DNA of 64,000 nt. Origin: Mesorhizobium sp. WSM3860 (lineage in GTDB: Bacteria > Pseudomonadota > Alphaproteobacteria > Rhizobiales > Rhizobiaceae). Where the stretch lies: the NCBI RefSeq assembly GCF_002294995.1, contig NZ_NSGF01000011.1, positions 62,001 through 126,000 on the forward strand. The letters are read 5' to 3'. Position 1 is the first letter of the stretch, and the number at the start of each line of letters is the position of its first letter. Made by a program: the position numbers and the translations under genes. The notes under the pieces were generated by a model. That model had not been told where the DNA came from. It was given only the letters and a program-made list of their open reading frames with translations, and ran no database searches. Below are positions 43,487-51,069 of this stretch, piece after piece.

Positions 43487-45937
43487 TCACTCGGCCGCCT
43501 CGGCGAACCCGACCGAGGCCAGCGGGCGGAACTCGTGCTTGTCCTTGCCGGAGACGCGTTCGGACCACGGGTCGACCTGCGCGAATTTCTGCGAAAAGAC
43601 GAAGCGCTCGAAATAAGCGCGGCGCTTCTCTACGTCATCCAGGACCTGCTTTTTGATCTCCGCGGTACCGACGCGCTTGGCCCATTTGTAGATGCGCTCG
43701 AGATAGCGAGCCTGCTCGCGATACATCTGGACCAGTGCCACGATCACCTCCAGCGCTTCGTCCTCGGTCTTCACTAGGCCGAGCACTTCGGTGCCCTTGA
43801 TGTCGAGGCCTGCAGCCCCCGCGAAATGGATCTCGTAGCCAGAGTCGACGCAGACCACGCCGACATCCTTGCAGGTCGCTTCCGCGCAATTGCGCGGGCA
43901 TCCCGAGACCGCCATCTTCACCTTGGCCGGTGTCCAGGAACCCCACATGAACTTTTCGATGCGGATGCCCAGCCCCGTCGAATCCTGCGTGCCGAAACGG
44001 CACCAGTCGGAGCCGACGCAGGTTTTCACCGTGCGCAAGCCCTTGGCATAGGCATGACCTGAGACGAAGCCGGCCTTGCCGAGATCGGCCCACACCGCCG
44101 GCAGGTCCTCCTTGCGGATGCCCAGCATGTCGATGCGCTGGCCGCCGGTAACCTTCACGGTCGGGATGCGGAACTTGTCGACCACGTCGGCGATGGCGCG
44201 CAATTCACCGGCGCTGGTCACCCCGCCCCACATGCGCGGCACGACCGAATAGGTGCCGTCCTTCTGGATGTTGGCATGCACGCGCTCGTTGATGAAGCGC
44301 GACTGATAGTCGTCGGCATATTGGTCCGGCCAGTCGCAGACCAGATAATAGTTGAGCGCGGGCCGGCACTTGGCGCAGCCGCAGGAGGTCTTCCATTCGA
44401 GCTCCTGCATGATGGCGGGTATCGTCTTCAACCCTTTCGCTTTGATCAGGCGTCGCACGTCGTCGTGGCCGAGGCTCGTGCAGCCGCACATGGGCTGCAG
44501 CGCCGCCGGATTGTAGGCCTCGCCCAGCGTGAGCTTCAGGAGCTGTTCGACGAGACCCGTGCACGAGCCGCACGAGGCCGAGGCCTTGGTGTGGGCGCGC
44601 ACGTCGTCGAGCCCGGTCAGGCCTTTGCCGGTGATCGCGCCGGTGATCTTGCCCTTGCCGACGCCGTTGCAGCCGCAGATTTCCGCATCATCCGCCAGTG
44701 CCGCAACGGCCGCCAAAGGGTCCGAGGAAGCGCCTCCCTGGAACGCCTGGCCGAAGATCAGCGTGTCGCGCATCTCCGAGATGTCGGTCGCCTTCTTTTT
44801 GAGGTCGTTGAACCAGGCGCCATCGGCCGTCTCGCCGAACAGCACCGTGCCGATGATGCGGTTGTCCTGCAGCACGACGCGTTTGTAGATGCCGGCGGAT
44901 GCATCGCGCAGGATGATCTCCTCGCGGTCGTCGCCGTCGGCAAAGTCGCCGAGCGAATAAAGGTCGATGCCGGTGACCTTGAGCTTGGTCGGCGTGTCGG
45001 AATGGACGAAGCGCCTGTCCTCGCCGTCCGTCAGCCCGGCTGCCGCGACGCGAGCCATCTCGTAAAGTGGCGCGACCAACCCGTAGACATGGCCGCCGAC
45101 CTCGGCGCATTCGCCGAGCGCCATGATTGCCGGATCGGATGTCTGCATGCGGTCGTCGACAACGATGCCGCGATTGACCTCCAGCCCTGCGTCCTTGGCC
45201 AGCGCGATATTCGGGCGGATGCCGACCGCCATCACGACGAGCGTTGCCGGGATGGTCGTGCCGTCCATGAGTTCGACGCCCTCGACCTTGCCATTGCCGA
45301 CAATGGCCTTGGTATTGGCCCTGGTCATGACCTTGATGCCGCGCGCCTCGACCGCCTTCTGCAGCAGGTAGCCGGCAGCCGGATCGAGCTGGCGCTCCAT
45401 CAGTGTCGGCATGACGTGGAGCACGGTCACTTCCATGCCGCGCTCTTTCAGCCCGGCCGCCGCTTCGAGGCCGAGCAGGCCGCCGCCGATGACGATCGCC
45501 TTGGCGCGCGACTGCGCGGCAAGCAGCATGGCGTTGACGTCGTCGAGATCGCGGTAGCTGAGCACGCCGGGCAAGCCCTTGCCCGGCACCGGGATGATGA
45601 ACGGCACCGAGCCGGTGGCGATGACGAGCCTGTCGTAGCTCTCGGTCACGCCGTGGTCAGAGGTAACGGTCCTCGCGTCCCTGTCGATGGCGACGATCCT
45701 GTGACCCTTGTAGAGGGTAATGCCGTGCTTGATGTACCAGCCGTCGCCATGGATGACGATTTCCTCGAACTCCTTCTCGCCCGAGAGCACCGGCGACAGC
45801 ATGATGCGGTCGTAGTTCACGCGCGGCTCGGCGTTGAAGATGGTGACGGCGTAGCGGTCGGGCGCTCCTTCCAGCAGGTGCTCGAGCATCCTGCCCGGCG
45901 CCATGCCGTTGCCGATGATGACGAGTTTCTCGCTCAT
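43487..45937 (-). CDS. nirB: Nitrite reductase [NAD(P)H] large subunit
   Basis: Reduces nitrite to ammonia with NAD(P)H. 816 aa: FAD domain (KLVIIGNGMAPGRMLEHLL at the N-terminus), NAD domain (AIVIGGGLLGLEAAAGLKE), a BFD-like [2Fe-2S] part (CGCNGVGKGKITGAI, ASCGSCTGL, MCGCTSLGHDDVR, SCGCAKCRPALNYY), and the siroheme-[4Fe-4S] core with TCVGSDWCRFGTQDS and SGCPRNCAEATCKD. All key cysteines are present. ATG 45937 has GGAGC upstream. It follows the nitrate transporter gene by 17 bp and precedes nirD across the repeat element. Confidence 0.95.
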   Translation of the reverse strand: MSEKLVIIGNGMAPGRMLEHLLEGAPDRYAVTIFNAEPRVNYDRIMLSPVLSGEKEFEEIVIHGDGWYIKHGITLYKGHRIVAIDRDARTVTSDHGVTESYDRLVIATGSVPFIIPVPGKGLPGVLSYRDLDDVNAMLLAAQSRAKAIVIGGGLLGLEAAAGLKERGMEVTVLHVMPTLMERQLDPAAGYLLQKAVEARGIKVMTRANTKAIVGNGKVEGVELMDGTTIPATLVVMAVGIRPNIALAKDAGLEVNRGIVVDDRMQTSDPAIMALGECAEVGGHVYGLVAPLYEMARVAAAGLTDGEDRRFVHSDTPTKLKVTGIDLYSLGDFADGDDREEIILRDASAGIYKRVVLQDNRIIGTVLFGETADGAWFNDLKKKATDISEMRDTLIFGQAFQGGASSDPLAAVAALADDAEICGCNGVGKGKITGAITGKGLTGLDDVRAHTKASASCGSCTGLVEQLLKLTLGEAYNPAALQPMCGCTSLGHDDVRRLIKAKGLKTIPAIMQELEWKTSCGCAKCRPALNYYLVCDWPDQYADDYQSRFINERVHANIQKDGTYSVVPRMWGGVTSAGELRAIADVVDKFRIPTVKVTGGQRIDMLGIRKEDLPAVWADLGKAGFVSGHAYAKGLRTVKTCVGSDWCRFGTQDSTGLGIRIEKFMWGSWTPAKVKMAVSGCPRNCAEATCKDVGVVCVDSGYEIHFAGAAGLDIKGTEVLGLVKTEDEALEVIVALVQMYREQARYLERIYKWAKRVGTAEIKKQVLDDVEKRRAYFERFVFSQKFAQVDPWSERVSGKDKHEFRPLASVGFAEAAE

Positions 45938-45954
45938 GTCCGGTCAGCTCCGAT

Positions 45955-47256
45955 CTATTCGGCGGCGTAGGTGAGGGACGCGGGCTTGACGGCAGCCGCG
46001 CGCTCCATCCGGCGGATGGTGACGTGCATCCAGAGAAGGCACGAGACCACGATGACGAATAGCAGCATGAAGCAGCTCGACCAGACCCCGGTGAGGTCGT
46101 TCAGCGCGCCGAAGGCGATCGGCAGGATGAAGCCGCCGAGGCCGCCGATCATGCCCACCACCCCGCCGACCGCGCCGACGCTTTGCGGGTAATAGACGGG
46201 GATGTGCTTGTAGACGGCGGCCTTGCCGAGGCTCATGAAGAAGCCGAGTACGCAGGCGACGGCGATGAAGGCGAGCGGGCCGATCTCGACATGGAAGGGG
46301 ATCGGCCCGCTGATGCCGCGCACGACGTAATCTGCCGAGGGGAGAGACAGAACGAGGGTCGCGACGGCACATACGGTGAAGGTCCAATAGAGCACGGTAC
46401 GGGCGCCGATGCGGTCGGAAAGCACGCCGCCATAAGCGCGGAAGATGCTTGCGGGAATCGAATAGGCGGCGCCGATCATGCCGGCGGCGGCGATGCCGAA
46501 GCCATAGACGCCGATCAGATAGCGCGGCAGCCAGAGCGAAAGCGCCACGAACGCACCGAAGGAGAAAAAGTAGTAGAAGGCGAAGCGCCAGACCTGCAGG
46601 TTCTTCAGCGGAGCGAATTCCTGCCAGAAGCTTCTTGCTGGTACTGCCTTACCGGCGCGGCGCTCCCGGATAACCGGGTCGTCGCTGGTCAGGAACCAGA
46701 ACACGCCGGCCATGACAACCAGCGCCGCGGCCCAGATCAGCGCGACCGACTGCCAGCCCCAGGCAATCAGCACGAGCGGCGCCAGGAACTTGGTGACCGC
46801 GGCGCCGACATTGCCAACGCCGAAGATGCCGAGAGCCGTGCCTTGTTTGCGCGCGGGGAAGAAGCGCGAGACATAGGCGATGCCGACCGCGAAGGAGCCG
46901 CCGGCAAGCCCGACGCCGAGTGCTGCAATCAGCATCTGCTCATAGGTGTGCGCAAAGGCGAGCAGGAATGTCGCGACTGCCGCCGCGAGCATGGTCATGG
47001 TGTAGACCAGCCGGCCGCCGTAGCGGTCGGTCCAGACGCCGAGCACCATGCGCACGAGCGAGCCGGTGAGGATAGGCGTGCCGACCAGCAGTCCGAACTC
47101 GGTCTCGTTCAGCCCGAGCTCCTGCTTTATGCGCACGCCGATGATGGAGAAGATCGTCCACACCGCGAAGCAGACGGTGAAGGCGATGGTGGAGATGACG
47201 AGCGCCTGCCGGGAGCTACTGTCCTGGCTGGGCGCGGCTTGGAGGTTTGCGGTCAT
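45955..47256 (-). CDS. Nitrate/nitrite MFS transporter (NarK/NasA family)
   Basis: Inner-membrane transporter importing nitrate. 433 aa from ATG 47256 (MTANLQAAPSQDSSSRQALV) with GGAG upstream; the longer frame adds ten residues and is less likely. About 12 transmembrane segments. The NNP-family signatures are GLLVGTPILTGSLVRMVLGVWTD with conserved Arg, AGGSFAVGIAYVSRFFPARKQGTALGIFGVGNVGAA, and the second glycine-rich signature VGAVGGVVGMIGGLGGFILP. It is the second ORF of the operon, 62 bp after the 59-codon ORF. Confidence 0.93.
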   Translation of the reverse strand: MTANLQAAPSQDSSSRQALVISTIAFTVCFAVWTIFSIIGVRIKQELGLNETEFGLLVGTPILTGSLVRMVLGVWTDRYGGRLVYTMTMLAAAVATFLLAFAHTYEQMLIAALGVGLAGGSFAVGIAYVSRFFPARKQGTALGIFGVGNVGAAVTKFLAPLVLIAWGWQSVALIWAAALVVMAGVFWFLTSDDPVIRERRAGKAVPARSFWQEFAPLKNLQVWRFAFYYFFSFGAFVALSLWLPRYLIGVYGFGIAAAGMIGAAYSIPASIFRAYGGVLSDRIGARTVLYWTFTVCAVATLVLSLPSADYVVRGISGPIPFHVEIGPLAFIAVACVLGFFMSLGKAAVYKHIPVYYPQSVGAVGGVVGMIGGLGGFILPIAFGALNDLTGVWSSCFMLLFVIVVSCLLWMHVTIRRMERAAAVKPASLTYAAE

Positions 47257-47318
47257 TGTCGGCTCCGTTTGCGGCGTGGGAGGCACCGCCTGTTGTGTTG
47301 ATCAGAGGCGCGGCATCG

Positions 47319-47498
47319 TCAGCGTGGCGAGGCTGGGACCTGCGCAGTCACTTGCGGATCCTTGGCCTCTCTGTCGTGATTGGTGGGAAACAGCAGGAGC
47401 GCGGCGATGAATAGCGCCGCCGTCAGGATGCTGCTCGCCAGGAAATCGCGGCGGGTGAAATCTCTCAGGGAACCGCCAGTTCCTATCCGTTTCGTCAT
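47319..47498 (-). CDS. Small single-pass membrane protein at the head of the nitrate operon
   Basis: Unrecognised 59-aa protein. ATG 47498 is preceded by GGAG at good spacing. The sequence MTKRIGTGGSLRDFTRRDFL is followed by a hydrophobic segment (ASSILTAALFIAALLLF, about 21-37) and a polar tail. The TRRDFL part resembles a twin-arginine motif, but no clear cleavage site follows, so it may be a signal anchor. A longer in-frame reading to 47645 would run through the leader terminator and is rejected. It is the first ORF after the antiterminator leader, so it would share the nas regulation. Function unknown; it could also act as a leader peptide or a transporter-associated subunit. Confidence 0.6.
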   Translation of the reverse strand: MTKRIGTGGSLRDFTRRDFLASSILTAALFIAALLLFPTNHDREAKDPQVTAQVPASPR

Positions 47499-47553
47499 CT
47501 TCGTCTCCGTTCGGCGCCGCCTGAAATCACCGCCGTCGATTGCGTTTCGGTCC

Positions 47554-47627
47554 AAAATAAAAAAGCTGCCGTCCAGGCCTCTCGCGTCCGTACATCCGGG
47601 ATCGCGCGTCACCTGAGCGGCAGCTTT
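47554..47627 (-). terminator. Intrinsic terminator in the nas leader
   Basis: Minus-strand arms AAAGCTGCCG (47627-47618) and CGGCAGCTTT (47571-47562) form a perfect 10-bp stem, followed by a U-rich tract (UUUUUUAUUUU). The 5' arm overlaps the second hexaloop hairpin (47619-47630), so terminator and antiterminator folds exclude each other. This is the layout expected for ANTAR-controlled attenuation. Confidence 0.85.
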
Positions 47628-47652
47628 GCCTGTCGCGCCCGCCATTGGACGC
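47619..47652 (-). promoter_or_regulatory. Tandem hexaloop hairpins: putative NasT (ANTAR) RNA target
   Basis: On the minus strand, hairpin P1 at 47635-47652 has stem GCGUCC/GGGCGC (one G-U) with loop AAUGGC. Hairpin P2 at 47619-47630 has a 3-bp stem GGC/GCC with loop AAAGCU. Both six-base loops have A at position 1 and G at position 4, the known ANTAR-substrate rule, and they are four bases apart. P2 shares bases with the terminator's 5' arm. NasT binding would stabilise P2 and let transcription through into narK-nirBD-nasA. P2 is short, so its exact pairing is less certain than P1. Confidence 0.8.
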
Positions 47653-47688
47653 CTGTTCTATTGCCCGCGTGGGGCTCGATTATCTTAA

Positions 47689-47704
47689 AGCACGAAGCGT
47701 GCCA
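47689..47704 (-). promoter_or_regulatory. Sigma-54-type promoter of the nas operon
   Basis: Minus-strand TGGCACGCTTCGTGCT against the consensus TGGCACG-N4-TTGCW: the -24 GG and -12 GC are in place, with one mismatch (G for T in TTGC). Transcription would start near 47678, about 26 bases before hairpin P1. Two NtrC-like sites lie 110-160 bp upstream, the right distance for an enhancer. Confidence 0.75.
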
Positions 47705-47813
47705 GTTTTGCGTGAAAGACGGATTTCAAGGAAAATCAAAGCGGTAGCCGCATCAGGCGCCGGCCGGCCGGACGGAGACACGGTCAAACGTTGATCAACG
47801 GAGCGGGCAGGGC

Positions 47814-47846
47814 GCACAAATTTTGTGCAATGCACAAGAATGGCGC
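47814..47846. promoter_or_regulatory. Two tandem NtrC-like enhancer sites
   Basis: Site 1 at 47814-47828 is GCAC-AAATTTT-GTGC, an exact match to the GCAC-N7-GTGC core. Site 2 at 47832-47846 is GCAC-AAGAATG-GCGC, one mismatch. Their centres are 18 bp apart, and they lie just after the nasS stop codon upstream of the sigma-54-type promoter. This arrangement suggests activation by NtrC under nitrogen limitation. Confidence 0.7.
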
Positions 47847-47854
47847 GCAAATGA

Positions 47855-49087
47855 TCAGTCGCGCTTCTGGTCCGCGATGTAGGCATCGATCCGATCGGGA
47901 TCGAAGATCTGGCCGTCGAAGAATCCATCCGGGCCGAGCACAAGGCTCGCCCCGGCCGAGCCGACCGGCGTTGCGGTCTGCAGCGCGCCTTCCACCTTGG
48001 CATTGGCGCCGGGCAGGGCCACGCCGAGCGGCTTCAGCGCCGAGCGATAGAGGTCGGGTCGATAGCAATCGCGAGCGATCGCCAGGTTTTGCGGCGTATG
48101 CGGCAATTGTCCCCAGCGCACCATCTGCGTGTAGAACCAGAGCGCATGGCTCTTCCAGGGAAAGTTTGCCGCCTTGTCGAAGGGCAGGAAGAAATCCTCA
48201 ACGCTGCGCTCCGCGCCGCCGCCGAGCTGAAGTCGCCCGGTGAGCGCCGGAATCTGGATCGCCTCCGGCTGCCCGAGGAAGGCAGACTTGGCCATCAGCG
48301 CGGCCAGCGCCCCGCGGTTCGCTGGATCCTGGCACCAGCGGGCGGAGTGATGCAGCGCTCTCAGCAGCGCCGCTAGCGCGTCAGGGTTTTCCTCGGCCCA
48401 GCTTCTGCGCACGCCGATCACCTTTTCCGGGCTGTTGCGCCACAACAGCGCCTTGACGGTGACGATGCGGCCGGTGCTGGCGGCGACCGCGGCACTGTTC
48501 CAGGGCTCTCCGACGCAATAGCCGTCGATGCGGCCGGCGGAGAGCGCATCGGCCATGAAGGGCGGCGGCACGATGACGATCTCGACATCGCGGTCGGGAT
48601 CGATGCTGCAGGCGGCGAGCCAGTAGCGCAGCTCGTAATTATGCCCGGAATGCGGATGGACGACGGCGAAGCGCAAAGGCTCGCGGCCGGCGGCCGCCCG
48701 CTCGCGGATCAGCGCGCCGAGCGCCGTCCCAGCGCGCGCCGGATCGAGGTCGGGCCTGGCCTCGTGCGCTTCCATGCCTTGCCACACAGCATTGGAGACC
48801 GTCACGCAGTTGCCGCCGAGCCCGAGCGAGAAGGGGACTATGGTCTCCGAGGCAAGCGGCGTGAGGCCGAGGCTGCAGGCGAGCGGCATCGGGCCTAGCA
48901 TGTGTGCCACGTCGAAATGGCCGATGGCGATGCGGTCACGGATATTGGCCCACGAGGTCTCGCGATGCAGCTTGAGCTCGATGCCTTCGCGGGCGGCAAA
49001 GCCCATCTCGCCGGCCGCTACCAGGACGGCGCTATCGAAGAGCGGCATGAAGCCGGCGGTGATCTGGTGCGCGGCAGTCATGCTCAT
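47855..49087 (-). CDS. nasS: NasS: cytoplasmic nitrate/nitrite sensor (NrtA/CmpA-like)
   Basis: Periplasmic-binding-protein fold related to nitrate-binding NrtA, but without a signal peptide (MSMTAAHQITAGFMPLFDSA), so it should stay in the cytoplasm. 410 aa, with AREGIELKLHRETSWANIRDRI, GHFDVAHMLGPMPLA and DALSAGRIDGYCVGEPWNS typical of NasS/NasF. In known systems NasS holds NasT inactive and releases it when nitrate or nitrite binds. The start overlaps the nasT stop (ATGA), so sensor and regulator are made together. No nrtBC transporter genes are nearby, supporting a sensor rather than a transport role. Confidence 0.92.
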   Translation of the reverse strand: MSMTAAHQITAGFMPLFDSAVLVAAGEMGFAAREGIELKLHRETSWANIRDRIAIGHFDVAHMLGPMPLACSLGLTPLASETIVPFSLGLGGNCVTVSNAVWQGMEAHEARPDLDPARAGTALGALIRERAAAGREPLRFAVVHPHSGHNYELRYWLAACSIDPDRDVEIVIVPPPFMADALSAGRIDGYCVGEPWNSAAVAASTGRIVTVKALLWRNSPEKVIGVRRSWAEENPDALAALLRALHHSARWCQDPANRGALAALMAKSAFLGQPEAIQIPALTGRLQLGGGAERSVEDFFLPFDKAANFPWKSHALWFYTQMVRWGQLPHTPQNLAIARDCYRPDLYRSALKPLGVALPGANAKVEGALQTATPVGSAGASLVLGPDGFFDGQIFDPDRIDAYIADQKRD

Positions 49088-49686
49088 TCGCCCTCCAGCG
49101 GTCCCAGCAATCCCGCGGCCGTCACCAGGCTTTGGGCGATGTCGGCGATCTTGCGGTTCTGGTCCATGGCGGTCTTGCGCAGAAGCGCGTAGGCGGCCTC
49201 CTCGCTCAAGCCGCGCGACTTCATCAATATCCCTTTGGCGCGATCGACGACCTTGCGGTTCTCGAGCTCGCTGCGCGCCTCCTCCAGTTCGCGCGCCATG
49301 CGCGAGAAGGCGTTGAAGCGGCTGATCGCCATGTCGAGAATCGGCTTGATGCGCTCCTTCTTCAGCCCGTCGACCACATAGGCGGATACGCCGGCTTCGA
49401 CCGCCGCCTCTATCGAGGCCCGGTCGGAACGGTCGACGAACATGGCGATCGGCCGTTTCACCGCGCGCGAAAGCTGGAACATGTTCTCCAGCATGTCACG
49501 GTTGGGGTTTTCGAGATCGATGACGATGACATCCGGCTCGATCTCGGCGATGCGCTTGGCAATGCCGGCCACGTCATGGACCACGGTGACATGGCTATGG
49601 CCGGCGTCCCGCAATCCGGCCTCGATGATCGAGGCGCGGATGCGGTTCTCGTCGATAACAAGGATGGTCAACGAACCGGCGGACAT
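49084..49686 (-). CDS. nasT: NasT: ANTAR-domain antitermination regulator
   Basis: RNA-binding antiterminator. 200 aa from ATG 49686 (MSAGSLTILVIDENRIRASI); the longer frame is upstream noncoding sequence. A receiver-like domain (about 6-122; the aspartate in VIVIDLENPNRD is present, K109 in the GLKKE segment), then a coiled coil and the ANTAR domain (about 133-190) with VVDRAKGILMKSRGLSEEAAYALLRKTAMDQ. It is expected to bind the paired hexaloop hairpins at 47619-47652 when nitrate frees it from NasS. Two direct TGCACAAT repeats lie just before its start. Confidence 0.93.
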   Translation of the reverse strand: MSAGSLTILVIDENRIRASIIEAGLRDAGHSHVTVVHDVAGIAKRIAEIEPDVIVIDLENPNRDMLENMFQLSRAVKRPIAMFVDRSDRASIEAAVEAGVSAYVVDGLKKERIKPILDMAISRFNAFSRMARELEEARSELENRKVVDRAKGILMKSRGLSEEAAYALLRKTAMDQNRKIADIAQSLVTAAGLLGPLEGE

Positions 49687-49959
49687 GCGCCTATTGTGCA
49701 GCCCGGCCGGAATTGTGCAATGCGGTAGCGTGGTTCGCGGCGACTTTCCCACGCCCAAACGCCGCGGGCCGGTCACCGATATTCGAAGCCTCTAATTTTC
49801 GAAGGCACGTTTTTCGCTGGGCCAAAAAGGTCAAAAACGTATCAGTCGGCGCGGCGTGGCGAGGTGGCGGACATCCTTGGCCGCCGTTATCCTGACCCTA
49901 GATGAGCCGGAACAAACGGCCGCGGTTCGAAGGCTGGCGACGGCCTGCGGGAGGAATCG

Positions 49960-50844
49960 ATGGGACCCGATCTGGAAGTCATACAGATAAGGCCTGGCGA
50001 GTCGTTCGCGGTGAGGTGGCATGGCTATCCCTACCATACGGTGCGCTGGCATTTTCATCCGGAATACGAACTGCACCAGATCGTCGCGACCAACGGCCGC
50101 TATTTCGTCGGCGACTTCATCGGCGAGTTCGAGGTCGGCAACCTCGTTCTCACCGGTCCGAACCTGCCGCACAACTGGATCAGCGAGGTTCCGGAAGGTC
50201 AGTCAGTTCCGCTGCGCTGCAGGCTGGTCCAGTTCAGCGAGGAATTCATCGGCGGCGCGATCACCACTTTTCCCGAGCTTGGCGCGGTCTCCCCATTGCT
50301 GGAGCTCGCGCGGCGCGGCGTCCTGTTCAGCGCCAGCGTGAGCAGGGCGGTCATGCCGTTGCTGGCGGAGATCACGCATGCTTACGGCGTGCAGCGGATC
50401 AGCCTGTTCATGTCGATCATGGAAGCGCTGAGCCGCGAAACTGCGCCGCGCGTGCTCGCCAGCGAGAACTATCTGCCTGACCCGTCCGGATACATGTCTG
50501 CCGGCATGAACCAGGCTCTCGCCTATATCCGCGAGAACCTGACCCAGCAATTCAACGAAGGCGATCTCGCCGCGATCGCCGGGCAAACGCCGAGCGCCTT
50601 CTCGCGCTCGTTTCGCAAGCATACCGGCATGTCGCTGCTGCAATACATCAAGCGGCTGCGCATCAACCTCGCATGCCAGATCCTGATGAGCGACGAAGAG
50701 GCGCAGATCGCGGATATCTGCTTCGAGGTCGGCTTCAACAATCTGTCGAACTTCAATCGCCAGTTCCTGGCCGAGAAGGGCATGCCGCCTTCGCAGTTCA
50801 GGAGATTGGTTGCGGATAATTTCGCGGCCGCGCGCGCCGCATAG
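49960..50844 (+). CDS. AraC-family transcriptional regulator
   Basis: 294 aa. The N-terminal cupin-like sensing part has RWHFHPEYELHQIVATNGRY and GNLVLTGPNLPHNW. The C-terminal double helix-turn-helix (about 185-285) has FNEGDLAAIAGQTPSAFSRS and QIADICFEVGFNNLSNFNRQ. Such two-domain AraC proteins respond to sugars or polyols. It lies 225 bp before the binding-protein gene of a polyol-type ABC operon in the same direction and is the likely regulator of that operon. GGAGG-type sites precede ATG 49960 (gggaggaatcg). Confidence 0.9.
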   Translation: MGPDLEVIQIRPGESFAVRWHGYPYHTVRWHFHPEYELHQIVATNGRYFVGDFIGEFEVGNLVLTGPNLPHNWISEVPEGQSVPLRCRLVQFSEEFIGGAITTFPELGAVSPLLELARRGVLFSASVSRAVMPLLAEITHAYGVQRISLFMSIMEALSRETAPRVLASENYLPDPSGYMSAGMNQALAYIRENLTQQFNEGDLAAIAGQTPSAFSRSFRKHTGMSLLQYIKRLRINLACQILMSDEEAQIADICFEVGFNNLSNFNRQFLAEKGMPPSQFRRLVADNFAAARAA

Positions 50845-51069
50845 AAAGGAGTTCGGGAGGAGAAAACAAGCCTTAAACAAGAACCAGGACGAAGCGATGG
50901 GTCGCGGAAGCGAACCAGCGATGGACGAGTATTTCCTCGTGTCATGCCAGCGGGAGGAAGCCGTGAGGCTGCTGCACGAGTTCACTGGACTTCCGATCGG
51001 GTGGGCGAGCAGCATTCGCGCCCGATGTCGAGTCCGTTAGATCAAACAATGGGAATTGGAGAAGACCTT
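50845..51069. other. Promoter region of the polyol operon
   Basis: 225 bp between the AraC gene and the binding-protein gene. It contains a short possible ORF with no family resemblance, which I do not support. It should hold the AraC-dependent promoter; no clear direct repeat was identified. GGAG eight bases before 51070 sets the start of the next gene. Confidence 0.45.

Noticed and set aside
44276..45970. A 564-codon plus-strand frame opposite nirB
   Set aside because: Antisense shadow; nirB carries all siroheme and FAD motifs.
47499..47645. N-terminal extension of the 59-codon ORF to 47645
   Set aside because: It would translate the terminator hairpin, has no good ribosome site, and the ATG at 47498 has a clear one.
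50810..51040. Short plus-strand ORF between the AraC and binding-protein genes
   Set aside because: It begins inside the AraC gene in another frame and shows no protein-like pattern.
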